From: an uncultured Lachnospiraceae bacterium
GTDB lineage: Bacteria; Bacillota; Clostridia; Lachnospirales; Lachnospiraceae
Assembly (NCBI GenBank): GCA_937950565.1
Contig: CALFCS010000022.1
Span: 1-23,990, forward strand
Direction of reading: 5' to 3'
Length of the DNA: 23,990 bases
Part shown: piece after piece, positions 1 through 5,433 of the stretch
Layout of the letters: each line of letters starts with the position of its first letter
Position numbering within the stretch: the first letter of the stretch is position 1
Translations under genes and position numbers: made by a program
Notes under the pieces: generated by a model
The model's input: only the letters and a program-made list of their open reading frames with translations
Databases searched by the model: none
What the model was told of the DNA's origin: nothing

Positions 1-1
1 A

Positions 2-844
2 ACAGCAAACAGGGAATATAAGTCCAGGATTTTCACCATGCTGTACAGCGAGCCGGAGCGTGCATTGGAATTGTACAATGCAGTGAATAATACGAACTAT
101 GATAATCCAGATTTATTAGAGATTAACACATTGGAGAATGCCATTTATATGGGCATGAAAAATGATGTTTCTTTTGTGTTGGATGCCAGAATGTCTCTTT
201 ATGAGCACCAGTCGACAGTGAATCCGAATCTTCCCCTGCGGTTTCTGCTTTATGTAGCAGATGTGTACTCAGGGATGCTTGTAGGCGGGAATCAATATAG
301 CAGGACGAAGATGAAGATACCGGAGCCGCGTTTCCTGATTTTTTATAATGGGCAGGATGAACAACCGGATAGACAGATGTTGCGCTTATCAGACCTGTAT
401 ATAACAAAATCAGAGAAGCCGGAGCTTGAACTGGAAGCATTGATGCTGAATGTAAACAAAGGGCATAATCAGGAACTGATGGTTGCCTGCAGATCTCTAA
501 GGGAATATGCAGAGTATGTAGACTGGGTACGAAGATTTGCCAAAGAGATGTCTCTTGACCAGGCGGTGGACAGAGCAATTGATACGTGCATTCATAAGGG
601 GATACTGGCTGAGTTTCTGGAGAAGAATAAGGCGGAGGTAAAAAAAGTGAGCATTTATGAATATGATGAAGAAGAACATATGCGGATGGAGCGGGAAGAA
701 AGTGAATTGCAAGGGAAAATAAAAATGCTGATAGAAAACTATCGAGAATTTGGAAAATCTTCAGAGGATATTATTGCTAAGCTTATGGAGAGATTTCAGA
801 TGTCCAGAGAAGAAGCAGAGAAGTATGTGGAAGAAGAGAATTAA
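2..844 (+). CDS. Rpn family recombination-promoting nuclease (5' partial)
   Basis: Rpn-family PD-(D/E)XK nuclease, often annotated as 'transposase' or 'DUF4351-like'. The frame is open to the window edge: the residues before the ATG at 38 (NREYKSRIFT) continue the family pattern, so the true start lies upstream. Counting from Met38, the core is visible: the LLEINTLENAIYM segment, then D49 in FVLDAR and E56-x-Q58 in YEHQST, the family's ExQ form of the ExK catalytic motif. The C-terminal part (from about residue 190) is charged and helical, ending in a small helical tail (SREEAEKYVEEEN). Family knowledge: Rpn proteins are DNA endonucleases that stimulate RecA-independent recombination, and in E. 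coli they are toxic phage-defence proteins. Compared with the copies downstream it lacks a four-residue WQEG segment and has a different tail. An intragenic start lies at 647. The stop is 9 nt before the DUF1835 start, so the two may be cotranscribed. Confidence 0.88.
   Translation, partial: TANREYKSRIFTMLYSEPERALELYNAVNNTNYDNPDLLEINTLENAIYMGMKNDVSFVLDARMSLYEHQSTVNPNLPLRFLLYVADVYSGMLVGGNQYSRTKMKIPEPRFLIFYNGQDEQPDRQMLRLSDLYITKSEKPELELEALMLNVNKGHNQELMVACRSLREYAEYVDWVRRFAKEMSLDQAVDRAIDTCIHKGILAEFLEKNKAEVKKVSIYEYDEEEHMRMEREESELQGKIKMLIENYREFGKSSEDIIAKLMERFQMSREEAEKYVEEEN
614..684 (+). repeat. 71-bp identical block, copy 1 (inside the Rpn gene)
   Basis: This stretch, from TTTCTGGAG to CATATGCG, is identical base for base to 2299-2369 and 2716-2786. 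It contains the GGAGGT and GTG of the internal start. Sequence after the block diverges steadily between copies, so the identity is local. Confidence 0.9.
647..844 (+). CDS. Possible intragenic small protein (RpnS-like) inside the Rpn gene
   Basis: An in-frame GTG at 647 is preceded by GGAGGT at 634-639 with a 7-nt A-only spacer, as good a ribosome binding site as any in the window and unexpected inside a coding region. Translation would give 65 residues beginning MSIYEYDEEEHMRM and ending with the Rpn tail. E. coli rpn genes are reported to encode such autonomously translated C-terminal proteins, which bind and neutralise the full nuclease. The same signal is preserved at 2319-2334 and 2736-2751. 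Expression itself is inference. Confidence 0.45.
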   Translation: MSIYEYDEEEHMRMEREESELQGKIKMLIENYREFGKSSEDIIAKLMERFQMSREEAEKYVEEEN

Positions 845-853
845 GGAGATGCT

Positions 854-1738
854 ATGATTGAAATACTTTTTGGTGACAGCGAGGCTGCTTCCATGAAAGT
901 GGCAAAGAATAAAATCGTGATTGGTGCTGCAGACGGCTCTACGTCTGTATGGATGGCAGGAAAGAAGGCACCGCCGAAGAAGCCTTTTGCCGGATGGGTA
1001 GAAGGCACCTCCGAGGAAGTCATCTGTCTTGGGTTTATGCTGGATGTGGGAGACATCAAAGAACCTACGGACAGTCCATACCGGAAGAATCTGATTTATT
1101 CTATGTATGCTCAGAATCAATGGGAGCAGGATGAAGAAATGGAGAAAGAACTGAGGAGAGCCGGAGATATTTACGCAAATGAATTGCATCGCCTGACAGA
1201 ATTTTTGAATAATGGAGAAAAGGTCCGGATATGGTATAGTGATGCACCTTATTCCAGATGTGGATTATATTATTTGTGCAATATTTTGAAGAACTGTGAG
1301 AATGAAGTCCGGGCAGTAAAGCTTCCGGAGTATGCCGTCTGGGAGCGGAGTATTACTGCTTATCGTCATTGGGGCGAGGTGTCCGCGGAAGAATTTGCAG
1401 GATTTTTACCTTATGAAAAAATACTTTCCAAGGACGAGATGCGTATGTATTCCTGCCTGTGGAATGAACTGGTGGAAGATAACAGTCCACTTCGCGCTGT
1501 GGTAAATGGGAAAGTATGCGGCGTTCCTGAGAGTTTCTACGATTTTCTGATATGGAAGAGACTTACGTGTGATCCAATTAAAGAGGCAAGGCTGATTGGG
1601 GATATCCTTGGTCTTTATCAGCTTGGCGTAGGGGACACGTGGTATGCAATGCGGATTGACCATTTCATTGGGCAGGGAAGGATTCGTGTTACCAAGGATT
1701 CAGAGAATAAGTACGCAAGATTGATTTGTGCGAATTAA
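854..1738 (+). CDS. DUF1835 domain-containing protein
   Basis: 294 residues, starting at an ATG 9 nt after the Rpn stop and preceded by AAGGAGATGCT, a fair ribosome binding site. The N-terminus MIEILFGDSEAASMKVAK and the segment ICLGFMLDVGDIKE are typical of DUF1835 proteins. The C-terminal half (about residues 185-290, with RLIGDILGLYQLGVGD) fits the DUF3658 partner domain usually fused to it. No signal peptide or membrane segment is visible, so it is probably cytosolic. The family has no established function, and I assign none. It may be translated with the Rpn gene, and with that gene it lies in a segment bounded by 14-bp direct repeats (805-818 and 2200-2213). Family assignment is fairly sure; function unknown. 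Confidence 0.8.
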   Translation: MIEILFGDSEAASMKVAKNKIVIGAADGSTSVWMAGKKAPPKKPFAGWVEGTSEEVICLGFMLDVGDIKEPTDSPYRKNLIYSMYAQNQWEQDEEMEKELRRAGDIYANELHRLTEFLNNGEKVRIWYSDAPYSRCGLYYLCNILKNCENEVRAVKLPEYAVWERSITAYRHWGEVSAEEFAGFLPYEKILSKDEMRMYSCLWNELVEDNSPLRAVVNGKVCGVPESFYDFLIWKRLTCDPIKEARLIGDILGLYQLGVGDTWYAMRIDHFIGQGRIRVTKDSENKYARLICAN

Positions 1739-1765
1739 GACATTGTCTGCAGAAAGGGGTGTGCT

Positions 1766-2188
1766 ATGGTGATTCGAAATATTTGTCAGAGGGTGAAGCT
1801 TGGAAGCAGATGGTCCAAATGGAGTCCTTTTGTTTTATATCTTATTGTCTGGGCAGTAGCGGTAACCATATTCTGGTTTTTTACAGACGGATCGGATGCA
1901 CTGGGATATAACCTTATGTTTTTATGGGTGCTTCTTCCGATTGCGACATTTGCGTGTTCCGTGCCGATTGGGAAAAACGATTGCCAGAGAGCATTTAAAT
2001 GGTTCATGGTAATTCTGTTTGGCGTACTGTATATGCTTGCAGAGTATGGAACTTTTGGTCTTGCGCACATGATTGGGACAGGAAAGCTTCTGCTTCCTGA
2101 ATTTATGATGATTTTGTATGGAATGGCATTTTCATTTGCCGGACTTGCTGTGGGAACTGCGATAAGGTGGTATAAAGGCAGGCGTTGA
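1766..2188 (+). CDS. Small integral membrane protein, unknown function
   Basis: 140 residues. The ATG at 1766 follows AAAGGGGTGTGCT and lies 27 nt after the DUF1835 stop, so it is probably in the same transcript. Four hydrophobic segments are visible: about residues 21-40 (FVLYLIVWAVAVTIFWFF), 50-66 (FLWVLLPIATFACSV), 80-100 (WFMVILFGVLYMLAEYG) and 112-132 (FMMILYGMAFSFAGLAVG). The N-terminus is basic and the C-terminus ends in KGRR, suggesting cytoplasmic ends. I do not recognise a family with confidence, though it resembles small uncharacterised membrane proteins of Clostridia. The reading frame is intact and hydrophobic patterning argues that it is real. Confidence 0.7.
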   Translation: MVIRNICQRVKLGSRWSKWSPFVLYLIVWAVAVTIFWFFTDGSDALGYNLMFLWVLLPIATFACSVPIGKNDCQRAFKWFMVILFGVLYMLAEYGTFGLAHMIGTGKLLLPEFMMILYGMAFSFAGLAVGTAIRWYKGRR

Positions 2189-2197
2189 GAATGGCTG

Positions 2198-2239
2198 TTC
2201 AGAGAAGAAGCAGTTAGACAAGTGGAAGAGTACTTTTAA
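2198..2239 (+). pseudogene. Displaced 3' tail fragment of an Rpn gene
   Basis: This reads FREEAVRQVEEYF then TAA. It matches the last residues of the Rpn copies ending at 2541 and 2970 (REEAARQVEEYF). No start codon or upstream Rpn sequence precedes it; the homology begins at the 14-mer CAGAGAAGAAGCAG (2200-2213), which also occurs at 805-818 in the upstream Rpn gene. It is a non-coding remnant, useful as a mark of rearrangement. Confidence 0.75.
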
Positions 2240-2298
2240 CATGATAATTTAATTATTAATCGGACAGAAAGATAATACCGCAAGATTAGCTTTTATAG

Positions 2299-2369
2299 TT
2301 TCTGGAGAAGAATAAGGCGGAGGTAAAAAAAGTGAGCATTTATGAATATGATGAAGAAGAACATATGCG
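2299..2369 (+). repeat. 71-bp identical block, copy 2
   Basis: Identical to 614-684 and 2716-2786. Here the homology to Rpn begins abruptly at 2299, directly after an in-frame TAG (2296-2298), so the block forms the 5' edge of this fragment and keeps the complete ribosome binding site and GTG. Confidence 0.9.
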
Positions 2370-2541
2370 AATGGAACGGGAAGAAAGCTGGCAGGAAGGC
2401 GAATTGCAGGGAAGGATAAGAATGCTGATAGAAGACTATAGTGAATTTGGAAAATCTTCAGAGGATATCATAGCTAAGCTTATGGAAAGATTTCAGATGT
2501 CTAGAGAAGAAGCGGCCAGACAAGTGGAAGAGTACTTTTAG
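2332..2541 (+). CDS. Stand-alone Rpn C-terminal domain (orphan RpnS-like protein)
   Basis: 69 residues beginning MSIYEYDEEEHMRMEREESW and ending REEAARQVEEYF. The GTG start has GGAGGT at 2319-2324 and a 7-nt spacer. In-frame Rpn sequence reaches back only to 2299 (FLEKNKAEVKK) and is preceded by a stop, so no nuclease domain exists here and the protein can be made only from the internal start. It is acidic and highly charged, with two predicted helices (about residues 10-35 and 42-66). Known of the family: this C-terminal part is what E. coli RpnS proteins consist of, and it inhibits the full nuclease by binding it. Inference: this could be an orphan antitoxin or decoy for the Rpn upstream. 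The alternative is a decaying fragment whose start survives by chance. I see no promoter of its own; it could be read from the upstream transcript. Confidence 0.55.
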   Translation: MSIYEYDEEEHMRMEREESWQEGELQGRIRMLIEDYSEFGKSSEDIIAKLMERFQMSREEAARQVEEYF

Positions 2542-2544
2542 CAT

Positions 2545-2580
2545 GGATGCTGAATGTAAACAAAGGATAATTAGGAACTA
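2545..2580 (+). pseudogene. Frameshifted Rpn segment leading into copy 3
   Basis: The DNA GATGCTGAATGTAAACAAAG matches Rpn sequence at about 449-468 (MLNVNKG). Relative to that gene it has a 2-nt deletion (GGGCAT to GGAT) and CAG changed to TAG. The frame therefore breaks, and the open frame resumes at the native methionine codon at 2581. Confidence 0.7.
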
Positions 2581-2970
2581 ATGGCAGCCTGCAGATCTCT
2601 GAAGGAATATGCAGAGTATGTGGATTGGGTGCGAAGATATGCCAAAGAGATGCCGCTTGACCAGGCGGTGGACAGAGCAATAGATGAATGCATTCATAAG
2701 GGGATACTGGCTGAATTTCTGGAGAAGAATAAGGCGGAGGTAAAAAAAGTGAGCATTTATGAATATGATGAAGAAGAACATATGCGTATGGAACGGGAAG
2801 AAAGCTGGCAGGAGGGCAGACGTGAGGGTATGATAGAAGCATTGATAGAAGCTTATCAGGAGTTTGGACAGTCTCCGGAAGATATCTCTGTCAAGCTTGT
2901 GGAAAAATTCCAGATTTCCGAAGAAGAAGCGGCCAGACAAGTGGAAGAGTACTTTCGCACGGAGAGATAA
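2581..2970 (+). CDS. Rpn C-terminal fragment, copy 3 (truncated, with internal RpnS-like start)
   Basis: 129 codons open from an ATG that corresponds to an internal methionine of the full Rpn (ELMxACRSLxEYAEYVDW). The nuclease core is absent, and just upstream the gene is broken by a frameshift and a TAG. No good ribosome binding site precedes 2581. A better start is the GTG at 2749, with GGAGGT at 2736-2741 and a 7-nt spacer, giving 73 residues from MSIYEYDEEE to RTER. Its tail differs from the other copies after the ESWQEG segment (RREGMIEALIEAYQEFGQ), with a C-terminal extension FRTER. Either the 129-residue or the 73-residue product could be made, the shorter having the stronger signals. 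Probably a remnant of a former full-length Rpn gene whose small-protein portion remains expressible. Confidence 0.55.
   Translation: MAACRSLKEYAEYVDWVRRYAKEMPLDQAVDRAIDECIHKGILAEFLEKNKAEVKKVSIYEYDEEEHMRMEREESWQEGRREGMIEALIEAYQEFGQSPEDISVKLVEKFQISEEEAARQVEEYFRTER
2716..2786 (+). repeat. 71-bp identical block, copy 3
   Basis: Identical to 614-684 and 2299-2369, again spanning the internal GGAGGT and GTG. Downstream of it this copy diverges most of the three. Confidence 0.9.
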
Positions 2971-3018
2971 TGAACTGAAAATGATGTCATAAGCTTGGAA
3001 AGTTTATACTTTACACAT

Positions 3019-3043
3019 ATCGGTGGTCATGATGACCGCCGAT
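3019..3043. other. Inverted repeat between convergent genes
   Basis: ATCGGTGGTCAT and ATGACCGCCGAT form a 12-bp stem (one G-T pair) around a single G, in practice a tight 3-5 nt loop. It lies between the end of the last Rpn fragment (+) and the cupin gene (-). Neither strand has a T-run after it, so a classical intrinsic terminator is not supported, though it could still end or stabilise transcripts from either side. Confidence 0.5.
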
Positions 3044-3089
3044 TCAGAATGCAAGCTTCAAATCTCAGATTTTAAATTTTTGATTCGAA

Positions 3090-3413
3090 TTAAAAGGAAA
3101 CTGTCAGCAGCATTTTAAACTGTTCCTCACCATATACTGCATGTGGAATATCCTTTGGCATAATCAGTGTTTCTCCTGGATTGAGGATAAATACATCATT
3201 TCCTACGGTGAAACGTCCTGTCCCGTCCAGGACAGTTACCATTGCATCGCCGCCGGCGGCATGGGTGGAGATTTCTTCATCTTTGTCAAATGAGAAAAGG
3301 GTCATGCTGACTTTTTCATTTTGTACAAGGGTTTTGCTAACGACTTGTCCGGGTTGGTATGCAATCTGGTCCTTTAAAAGTAATTTGCTTTGCTTTTCAA
3401 TATTTTTATACAT
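3090..3413 (-). CDS. Cupin domain-containing protein
   Basis: 107 residues, a single small cupin barrel. The first cupin motif is degenerate around EISTHAAGGDAMVTVLDGTGRFTVG and the second around LNPGETLIMPKDIPHAV. Histidines in STHAAG and IPHAV and the acidic residue between them could bind a metal. The ATG at 3411-3413 is preceded by AGGAGG on the minus strand. It lies 33 nt downstream of the ferredoxin-like gene on the same strand, so the two form an operon. Substrate unknown; small cupins next to such ferredoxin genes are common in Clostridia and are usually linked to redox or stress functions only by context. The protein has no signal peptide and should be cytosolic. Confidence 0.85.
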   Translation of the reverse strand: MYKNIEKQSKLLLKDQIAYQPGQVVSKTLVQNEKVSMTLFSFDKDEEISTHAAGGDAMVTVLDGTGRFTVGNDVFILNPGETLIMPKDIPHAVYGEEQFKMLLTVSF

Positions 3414-3446
3414 AGAGGACTCCTCCTGTTATTGTTTTTATAATAT

Positions 3447-4055
3447 TTATAGAATTTCACCATGGATAGATACGGTTACGACCTGCAGCGGGATGGATTT
3501 TCCGCTGTTTTCCAGTGCTTTTTTTGCAGCCATTTCGAGACCGCCGCAACAGGGAACCTCCATGCGCAGTAAGGTAACGCTTTCAATTTCATTATTGCGC
3601 AGGATTTCTCCCAGTTTTTCGCTGTAATCAATGGAATCCAGCTTGGGGCATCCGATCAGCGTGATCCTTCCGTTCATGTAATCCTTGTGAATATTAGCAT
3701 AAGCATATGCAGTGCAGTCGGCTGCAAGAAGCAGTTTGGCACCGCTGAAATAAGGTGCTTGAACCGGAGCGAGCTTAATCTGGCAGGGCCATTGATTCAG
3801 TTGGGAATGTGTTGCTTTCTTTTGCTTTGCTGCATGGACGGCGGCTTCATCATAGGCAGGCGCTTCACGCTCTTCAAAGGTAATTGCATTTGTCGGGCAT
3901 TCCGGGAGACAGTCACCAAGACCATCACAGTAATCCTCCCGGATAAGCTTTGCTTTCTGATCTATGATTGCAATTGCACCCTCATGGCAGGCAGTGGCGC
4001 ACGCACCGCAGCCGTTGCATTTTTCTTCATCAATTTTTATGATTCGTCTTATCAT
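3447..4055 (-). CDS. 4Fe-4S ferredoxin-like protein with C-terminal cysteine domain
   Basis: 202 residues. The N-terminus is a ferredoxin fold: C13-x2-C16-x2-C19-x3-C23, then C43, C49 and C53-P. The usual middle cysteine of the second motif (position 46) is Leu (CDGLGDCLPECP), as in related clostridial proteins as I remember them. The C-terminal domain (about 85-202) has further conserved cysteines: ADCTAYAY, IGCPKLD and VPCCGGLE. Start: ATG with AAAGGAGG about 11 nt upstream on the minus strand. It is first in a two-gene operon with the cupin. In related anaerobes this protein is found near the hybrid-cluster protein or Crp/Fnr-type regulators; a Crp/Fnr remnant does lie at 8716-8922. The electron partner is unknown. 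Family assignment sound, role uncertain. Confidence 0.87.
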   Translation of the reverse strand: MIRRIIKIDEEKCNGCGACATACHEGAIAIIDQKAKLIREDYCDGLGDCLPECPTNAITFEEREAPAYDEAAVHAAKQKKATHSQLNQWPCQIKLAPVQAPYFSGAKLLLAADCTAYAYANIHKDYMNGRITLIGCPKLDSIDYSEKLGEILRNNEIESVTLLRMEVPCCGGLEMAAKKALENSGKSIPLQVVTVSIHGEIL

Positions 4056-4101
4056 GTTTCTATATTCCTCCTTTAGTTTGTGTCCTATAATTTTTGTCTG
4101 G

Positions 4102-4174
4102 CTAAATCAGGTTTGTACCTTCAAACCCGGCTTGTGCCCGGCAAAACGGGTATGTTCCCTGACTTGCGGATTTA
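4102..4174 (-). promoter_or_regulatory. Structured region upstream of the ferredoxin-like gene
   Basis: Several nested inverted repeats: CTAAATC (4102-4108) with GATTTAG (4168-4174); TCAGG (4107-4111) with CCTGA (4158-4162); GGTTTG (4110-4115) with CAAACC (4122-4127); and CCCG (4137-4140) with CGGG (4147-4150). On the minus strand this could fold as a closed multi-branch leader. It does not match a riboswitch class I recognise. If the -10 box at 4174-4179 is right, the outermost arm would lie at or before the transcription start, so part of the symmetry might instead be an operator. Confidence 0.4.
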
Positions 4175-4179
4175 GTATA
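4174..4179 (-). promoter_or_regulatory. Possible -10 box for the ferredoxin-cupin operon
   Basis: On the minus strand this reads TATACT, about 120 nt upstream of the ferredoxin start. No good -35 hexamer is seen 16-18 nt upstream, which would fit an activator-dependent promoter but is weak evidence. Confidence 0.35.
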
Positions 4180-4186
4180 CTATGAT
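4174..4186 (+). repeat. 13-bp direct repeat, left copy
   Basis: AGTATACTATGAT occurs here and again at 8686-8698, on the two sides of the ABC transporter operon. The left copy overlaps the possible ferredoxin -10 box. Confidence 0.6.
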
Positions 4187-4431
4187 AATTAAAAAAAGTA
4201 TGTTGCCATAACCACATAAATAAGATTTTATGAATTAAAAATTCATTTTTATATCAAATCTTTTCCACAGATATATCAAGCTAAGAATCTAAAAATTTTC
4301 TAATGTGTGTTCGGGATATATTGTCTTTGTTCACACAATTTTCAAACATAAATCACAGGTATTACAAATAAAAAACACATTTCCTTACTAGAATTTTATA
4401 TGACTACTCAATGAAAGGAAGGACGAATACT
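4187..4431. other. AT-rich intergenic region before the ABC operon
   Basis: About 245 bp, strongly AT-rich. It contains a perfect 7-bp inverted repeat ATGAATT-aaa-AATTCAT at 4230-4246, which could be an operator. I find no convincing -35/-10 pair for the ABC operon; the best hexamers (TTGTCT at 4321, TACAAA near 4363) lack proper partners. No gene is visible. Confidence 0.45.
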
Positions 4432-5433
4432 ATGATTGAAGTACAGAATCTGGTGAAAAAATATGGAAACCATGTGGCTGTCGATCATCTTTCATTTAAG
4501 ATTGAAAAAGGGCAGATCTATGGCTTCCTGGGGCCAAATGGTGCAGGAAAATCTACGACCATGAACATGATGACGGGATACCTGGGTGCAACAGATGGAA
4601 AAATATTGATTAACGGACACGATATATTGAAAGAACCACAGGAGGCAAAAAAATGCATTGGATATCTGCCAGAGCTGCCGCCGCTTTATATGGAGATGAC
4701 CGTCCGGGAGTATCTGGACTTTGCAGCAGAGCTTAAGCAGATAAAAGGAATAGAGAAAGTATCTCAGATTCAGGCAGTTATGCAGCTCGCAAAGCTGGAA
4801 GATGTGGAGAACCGCTTGATCCAGAATTTGTCAAAGGGATATAAGCAGCGTGTCGGTCTGGCACAGGCCATGCTGGGATTCCCGGAAATTATTATTCTTG
4901 ATGAGCCGACGGTAGGGCTGGATCCGAAGCAGATTATTGAAATTCGTGAGTTGATTCGAAATCTTGCGAAAAATCACACGGTTATCTTAAGCTCCCATAT
5001 TCTTGCAGAGGTTCGGGAAGTCTGTGATTATATTATGATTATTGCAAATGGAAGACTGGTTGCCAGTGATGCGCCTGAGAATCTGGAGTGCCGTATGGGT
5101 GGAGGCCATATTTGCATAGAAGCGTTGGCGGGAGTAGGTTTTGTACAGGAAATCTTAAAAAATATACCATATGTTAAGAAAGTGGAGTATCAGGAGGAAA
5201 ATGGAATTACAAGAGCAGAAATAGAGAGCATGGATAATCAGGATATAAGGGGGGAATTGTTCCGGTCATTTGCAAAGGCGGATATTCCACTCATTACATT
5301 ATCCATGGAAAAGACGACCTTGGAAGAGATTTTCCTGGAGCTTACACAGGGAAAAAATCCGGTAGAGCTTGTGGAAATTACAGAGGAAAAGACAGGGGAA
5401 AGTGAGGCGGAAACAGATGAAAGCGATATATAA
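4432..5433 (+). CDS. ABC transporter ATP-binding protein (GldA-like)
   Basis: 333 residues from the ATG at 4432, chosen over the ATG at 4411 because AAGGAAGGA (4415-4423) lies 8 nt before it and the sequence begins with the family's MIEVQNLVKKYG. Walker A GPNGAGKST at 34-42, signature LSKGYKQR at 133-140, Walker B IIILDEPT at 153-160, H-loop SSH at 187-189. The C-terminal 120 residues are the usual ABC-2 extension (TTLEEIFLELT) ending in an acidic tail of about 25 residues. It hydrolyses ATP to drive the membrane protein encoded next, which overlaps it by 17 nt. The set ATPase, permease, GldG-like, DUF4340 is the conserved Gld-type exporter arrangement, found widely in non-gliding bacteria. 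Substrate unknown. Confidence 0.93.
   Translation: MIEVQNLVKKYGNHVAVDHLSFKIEKGQIYGFLGPNGAGKSTTMNMMTGYLGATDGKILINGHDILKEPQEAKKCIGYLPELPPLYMEMTVREYLDFAAELKQIKGIEKVSQIQAVMQLAKLEDVENRLIQNLSKGYKQRVGLAQAMLGFPEIIILDEPTVGLDPKQIIEIRELIRNLAKNHTVILSSHILAEVREVCDYIMIIANGRLVASDAPENLECRMGGGHICIEALAGVGFVQEILKNIPYVKKVEYQEENGITRAEIESMDNQDIRGELFRSFAKADIPLITLSMEKTTLEEIFLELTQGKNPVELVEITEEKTGESEAETDESDI

Noticed and set aside
2..844. Insertion sequence, because Rpn proteins are often labelled transposases
   Set aside because: No terminal inverted repeats or target duplications around the gene. Rpn proteins are PD-(D/E)XK nucleases, and the gene lies beside degenerate partial copies rather than identical whole elements.
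3019..3043. Bidirectional terminator between the Rpn fragments and the cupin gene
   Set aside because: The stem is good but no T-run follows on either strand, so only an inverted repeat is claimed.
4321..4370. Promoter for the ABC operon
   Set aside because: Candidate hexamers (TTGTCT, TTGTTC, TACAAA) do not form any acceptable pair with 16-18 nt spacing.
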